A stretch of 7,985 nt of DNA, taken from NCBI GenBank assembly GCA_913009475.1, contig CAJVYJ010000080.1:1-7985 (forward strand), given 5' to 3'. Both the position numbers and the translations under genes were made by a program. Under the pieces are notes generated by a model. The model ran no database searches, had not been told where the DNA came from, and was given only the letters and a program-made list of their open reading frames with translations. Of the stretch, positions 6,279-7,985 are shown one piece after another (the first letter of the stretch is position 1; each line of letters begins with the position of its first letter). The stretch is from an uncultured Actinomycetes bacterium (GTDB taxonomy: Bacteria > Actinomycetota > Aquicultoria > CAJVYJ01).

Positions 6279-7676
6279 TTATTTGCCAAATACATAAGTT
6301 TTCTCTTCGCTGCTTACAACCACAACGCCGTCGGCGGTGGATACTAAATATTCACCATCGGTGCGACTTAGTCTATTAGAGCGCCACTTTTCTTCGCCGC
6401 TTTTGGCATCCAGCGCGTAGAGATATTGATGATTATTTTTTATTCCCACTACATAGACAATACCGTTGGTTATAGATGGAGCCGACGCTATTGATGAAGA
6501 AATCTTTCTCCGCCATTTTATCCGTCCGCTTTTAGCGTCGAGGGCATAAAGGTAGATATGCTCATTTTTTATTCCCATTGCATAGACGGTGTTGCCGGCA
6601 ATTGCCGGAAAGGCAGCGCTGAATAGCCCAGTTTGTGAAGTTGGGATATCTTTTCCTATTTGTTTCCGCCATTTTTCTGTGCCGCTCTTAGCATCCAGAG
6701 CGTAGATATACGCATGTTTGTTTTCATTACCTTCGCCGCCCCAGGTATAGATAGTACCATTAGCGACGGTGGGGAAACCACCTAAATCGCCGCTGTTACC
6801 CTTCCGCCATTTTATCCGTCCGCTTTTAGCGTCTAGGGCATAAAGGTATGAATGCTTATTAATCATTTTAGTTATGTAAGCAATCCCATTTGCAACAGTC
6901 GGAAACGCAAATTCACTTAAACTACGCGTTCGCCACTTTACTCGCCCACTTTTCGCATCCAAAGCATAAAGGTAAATGTGATTCTTGTTTATATCACCGC
7001 CAGTTGTGTAGATAATCCCATTAGCAACGACAGTAAAAAAGCCAAATAAATTAACGTTATTGCGCGTCCGCCACTTTATCCGACCACTTTTAGTATTCAG
7101 CGCATATAGGTAAACATGATTATTCGCCTTATTTTGTCCAAACGTGTAGACAGTCTTATTAGCAACAGTAGAGAACAAGCCTAAATCATTTTCGCCGCGC
7201 GCATGCCACTTTTCCGCACCGGTTTTGGCGCCCAGGGCGTATAAATAATAGTGGTCGCCCTTTTTCTTAGCTATATAAACAGTACCATTGGCAATTTTGG
7301 GAGATGGACCGGTATTCTTTGCTGACCATAATAATTTTAACGGCGGTTTGGGGCCGGTGGTCGAGGCGCCGGTGTTGGCGGCGTTACCTCTTAGGCTGGA
7401 CCAATTAGCCATAACACCCCCACCAAAGATAAGCGGATAGGCGAAGACGCCGACCAGTGCCAGTACGGCAATAATTAAGAAATATTTAAGCGGTTTTAAG
7501 GAGATATTAATATTTGGCTTAGCGAAAGTTGTTGTGTTTTGAGGCGGCGGTGTGACTTCTGGCGCCACCGCATCAGCAAGACTGAGCACTTTAGCGCCGC
7601 AATCTTGACAGAAGCTGTCACCGGGGATAATCTCACTGCCGCATTGGTGGCAGAACTGCTTGGTTTCCGTAACCAT
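6279..7676 (-). CDS. Zinc-ribbon, single-TM, PQQ-like beta-propeller protein (copy B)
   Basis: This is a 465-residue paralogue of the 2121-3428 protein. The zinc ribbon (Cys9, Cys12, Cys23, Cys26), the Pro/Thr linker, the single TM helix (about 64-84) and the W-x3-RGNAANTG propeller entry are all conserved. Blades of the form YLYALDAKSGRIKWR place the repeating Trp at residues 117, 157, 202, 248, 290, 336, 388 and 431, about eight blades and one more than copy A. The DNA of these blades is more diverged than in copy A, so this array looks older. The propeller is predicted outside the membrane and the ribbon inside. It probably binds a ligand or partner; no dehydrogenase active site is apparent. 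It leads an operon with the four-TM zinc-ribbon gene 28 nt downstream and is divergent from the truncated TolB-CHAT-like gene at 7749. Confidence 0.9.
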   Translation of the reverse strand: MVTETKQFCHQCGSEIIPGDSFCQDCGAKVLSLADAVAPEVTPPPQNTTTFAKPNINISLKPLKYFLIIAVLALVGVFAYPLIFGGGVMANWSSLRGNAANTGASTTGPKPPLKLLWSAKNTGPSPKIANGTVYIAKKKGDHYYLYALGAKTGAEKWHARGENDLGLFSTVANKTVYTFGQNKANNHVYLYALNTKSGRIKWRTRNNVNLFGFFTVVANGIIYTTGGDINKNHIYLYALDAKSGRVKWRTRSLSEFAFPTVANGIAYITKMINKHSYLYALDAKSGRIKWRKGNSGDLGGFPTVANGTIYTWGGEGNENKHAYIYALDAKSGTEKWRKQIGKDIPTSQTGLFSAAFPAIAGNTVYAMGIKNEHIYLYALDAKSGRIKWRRKISSSIASAPSITNGIVYVVGIKNNHQYLYALDAKSGEEKWRSNRLSRTDGEYLVSTADGVVVVSSEEKTYVFGK

Positions 7677-7680
7677 TAGA

Positions 7681-7686
7681 CTCCTT
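7681..7686 (-). promoter_or_regulatory. Shine-Dalgarno site of the copy B PQQ-like gene
   Basis: The minus strand reads AAGGAG four bases before ATG 7676-7674. It is identical in sequence and spacing to the site at 3433-3438. Confidence 0.85.
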
Positions 7687-7731
7687 TAAAGTATGGCCGT
7701 CTGTTAATTTTAGCACAAGCAAACGATTATT

Positions 7732-7740
7732 TGCTATTAT
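7732..7740 (+). promoter_or_regulatory. Extended -10 promoter of the truncated TolB-CHAT-like gene
   Basis: TGCTATTAT lies at the same distance from the ATG (7749) as in copy A. Again there is no Shine-Dalgarno sequence, so the leaderless arrangement is conserved between the two copies. Confidence 0.5.
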
Positions 7741-7748
7741 TTATTGTT

Positions 7749-7802
7749 ATGAAGCCTAAAATTATTTCACTGCTTGGCATAGCAATCTTGTTATTAATAT
7801 TG
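7749..7802 (+). CDS. Start of a second TolB-CHAT-like gene (signal peptide only, truncated by adapter)
   Basis: Eighteen codons remain: MKPKIISLLGIAILLLIL. They align without gaps to the first 18 codons of the 3501 gene (44 of 54 bases identical) and form the basic start and hydrophobic core of a signal peptide. The frame stays open up to 7802, and the Illumina adapter begins at 7803, so the rest of the gene is missing because of the contig end, not because the gene is broken. Assignment to the TolB-CHAT family rests on the shared promoter, position and signal peptide; the mature domains are not seen. Confidence 0.65.
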
Positions 7803-7868
7803 AGATCGGAAGAGCACACGTCTGAACTCCAGTCACACTGATATATCTCGTATGCCGTCTTCTGCTTG
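7803..7868 (+). other. Illumina TruSeq index adapter/P7, right end (artefact)
   Basis: Positions 7803-7836 match the TruSeq adapter (beginning AGATCGGAAGAGCACACGTC). Positions 7837-7844 are the index ACTGATAT, and 7845-7868 are the P7 complement ending in CTTCTGCTTG. This is the same index as at the left end. The biological insert ends at 7802. Confidence 0.98.
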
Positions 7869-7985
7869 AAAAAAAAAAAAAAAAATAATAAAAATACAAA
7901 AATTTGAGAATAAGGTTTGTAAAGCTGAAAAAAAATCACGATATGGACGTTGCAAGGTCAGTATCTTACATATCTCGTATGTTCT
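7869..7985. other. Non-biological read tail outside the right adapter
   Basis: Seventeen A residues (7869-7885) follow the adapter, as happens when a read runs past the end of the template. The AT-rich sequence after that has no coding signal. The last bases include ATCTCGTATG (7972-7981), a further fragment of P7 sequence, so the whole tail is best treated as sequencing noise. Confidence 0.9.

Larger units (their letters stand above)
7677..7748. repeat. Second copy of the 72-bp divergent promoter region
   Basis: This region aligns without gaps to 3429-3500 (offset 4248) and differs at two positions only: C3439 against T7687 and C3452 against T7700. The longest exact match is 54 bp and runs into the ATGAAG of the plus-strand gene. 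It contains the minus-strand extended -10 (7707-7715), the AGCAAA-N6-TTTGCT dyad (7718-7735) and the plus-strand extended -10 (7732-7740). Confidence 0.93.

Noticed and set aside
7727..7939. A minus-strand open frame with FFFFKQKTAYEI and SSDVCSSDL
   Set aside because: It runs through the poly-A tail and adapter at 7803-7885 and is the reverse translation of the TruSeq/P7 sequence.

Overview
This is a metagenome-style assembly contig. Only positions 166-7802 look biological. Both ends carry Illumina P7-side adapter with the same index (ACTGATAT), in inverted orientation, followed by homopolymer and low-complexity read-tail sequence. The insert is moderate in GC by eye and densely coded. Some genes have strong AGGAGG-type ribosome binding sites, and TGn-TATTAT / TGn-TAAAAT extended -10 elements are visible, so a bacterium is more likely than an archaeon. 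There is no rRNA, tRNA or housekeeping marker, so I do not name a phylum.

Layout, left to right: (1) the 3' end of a gene for a membrane-anchored protein (167-502, +); (2) a 519-residue polytopic membrane protein with two N-terminal zinc ribbons, 14 nt downstream and probably in the same operon (517-2076, +); (3) convergent to it, a zinc-ribbon / single-TM / PQQ-type beta-propeller protein (2121-3428, -); (4) divergent from that, a secreted TolB-type propeller / Ig-like / CHAT (caspase-like) protein (3501-5486, +); (5) convergent and overlapping by 4 bp, a four-TM protein with two C-terminal zinc ribbons (5483-6250, -); (6) upstream of it in an apparent operon, a second zinc-ribbon / TM / PQQ-propeller protein paralogous to (3) (6279-7676, -); (7) divergent from (6), the first 18 codons of a paralogue of (4), cut off by the adapter (7749-7802, +).

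The main biological observation is that a divergent pair (membrane-anchored PQQ-like propeller on one side, exported TolB-CHAT protein on the other) occurs twice. The two pairs share a 72-bp divergent promoter region identical at 70 of 72 positions, although the adjoining coding sequence has drifted to about 76-81% identity. The region has two outward-facing extended -10 elements and a 6-bp inverted repeat (AGCAAA-N6-TTTGCT) between them, which suggests that one regulator controls both halves of both copies.

If the predicted topologies hold, four proteins put zinc ribbons in the cytoplasm, two of them display propellers outside the membrane, and the exported partner carries a predicted His-Cys peptidase dyad. 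A cell-surface sensing or proteolysis module is a reasonable hypothesis, but the window holds no direct evidence of function.
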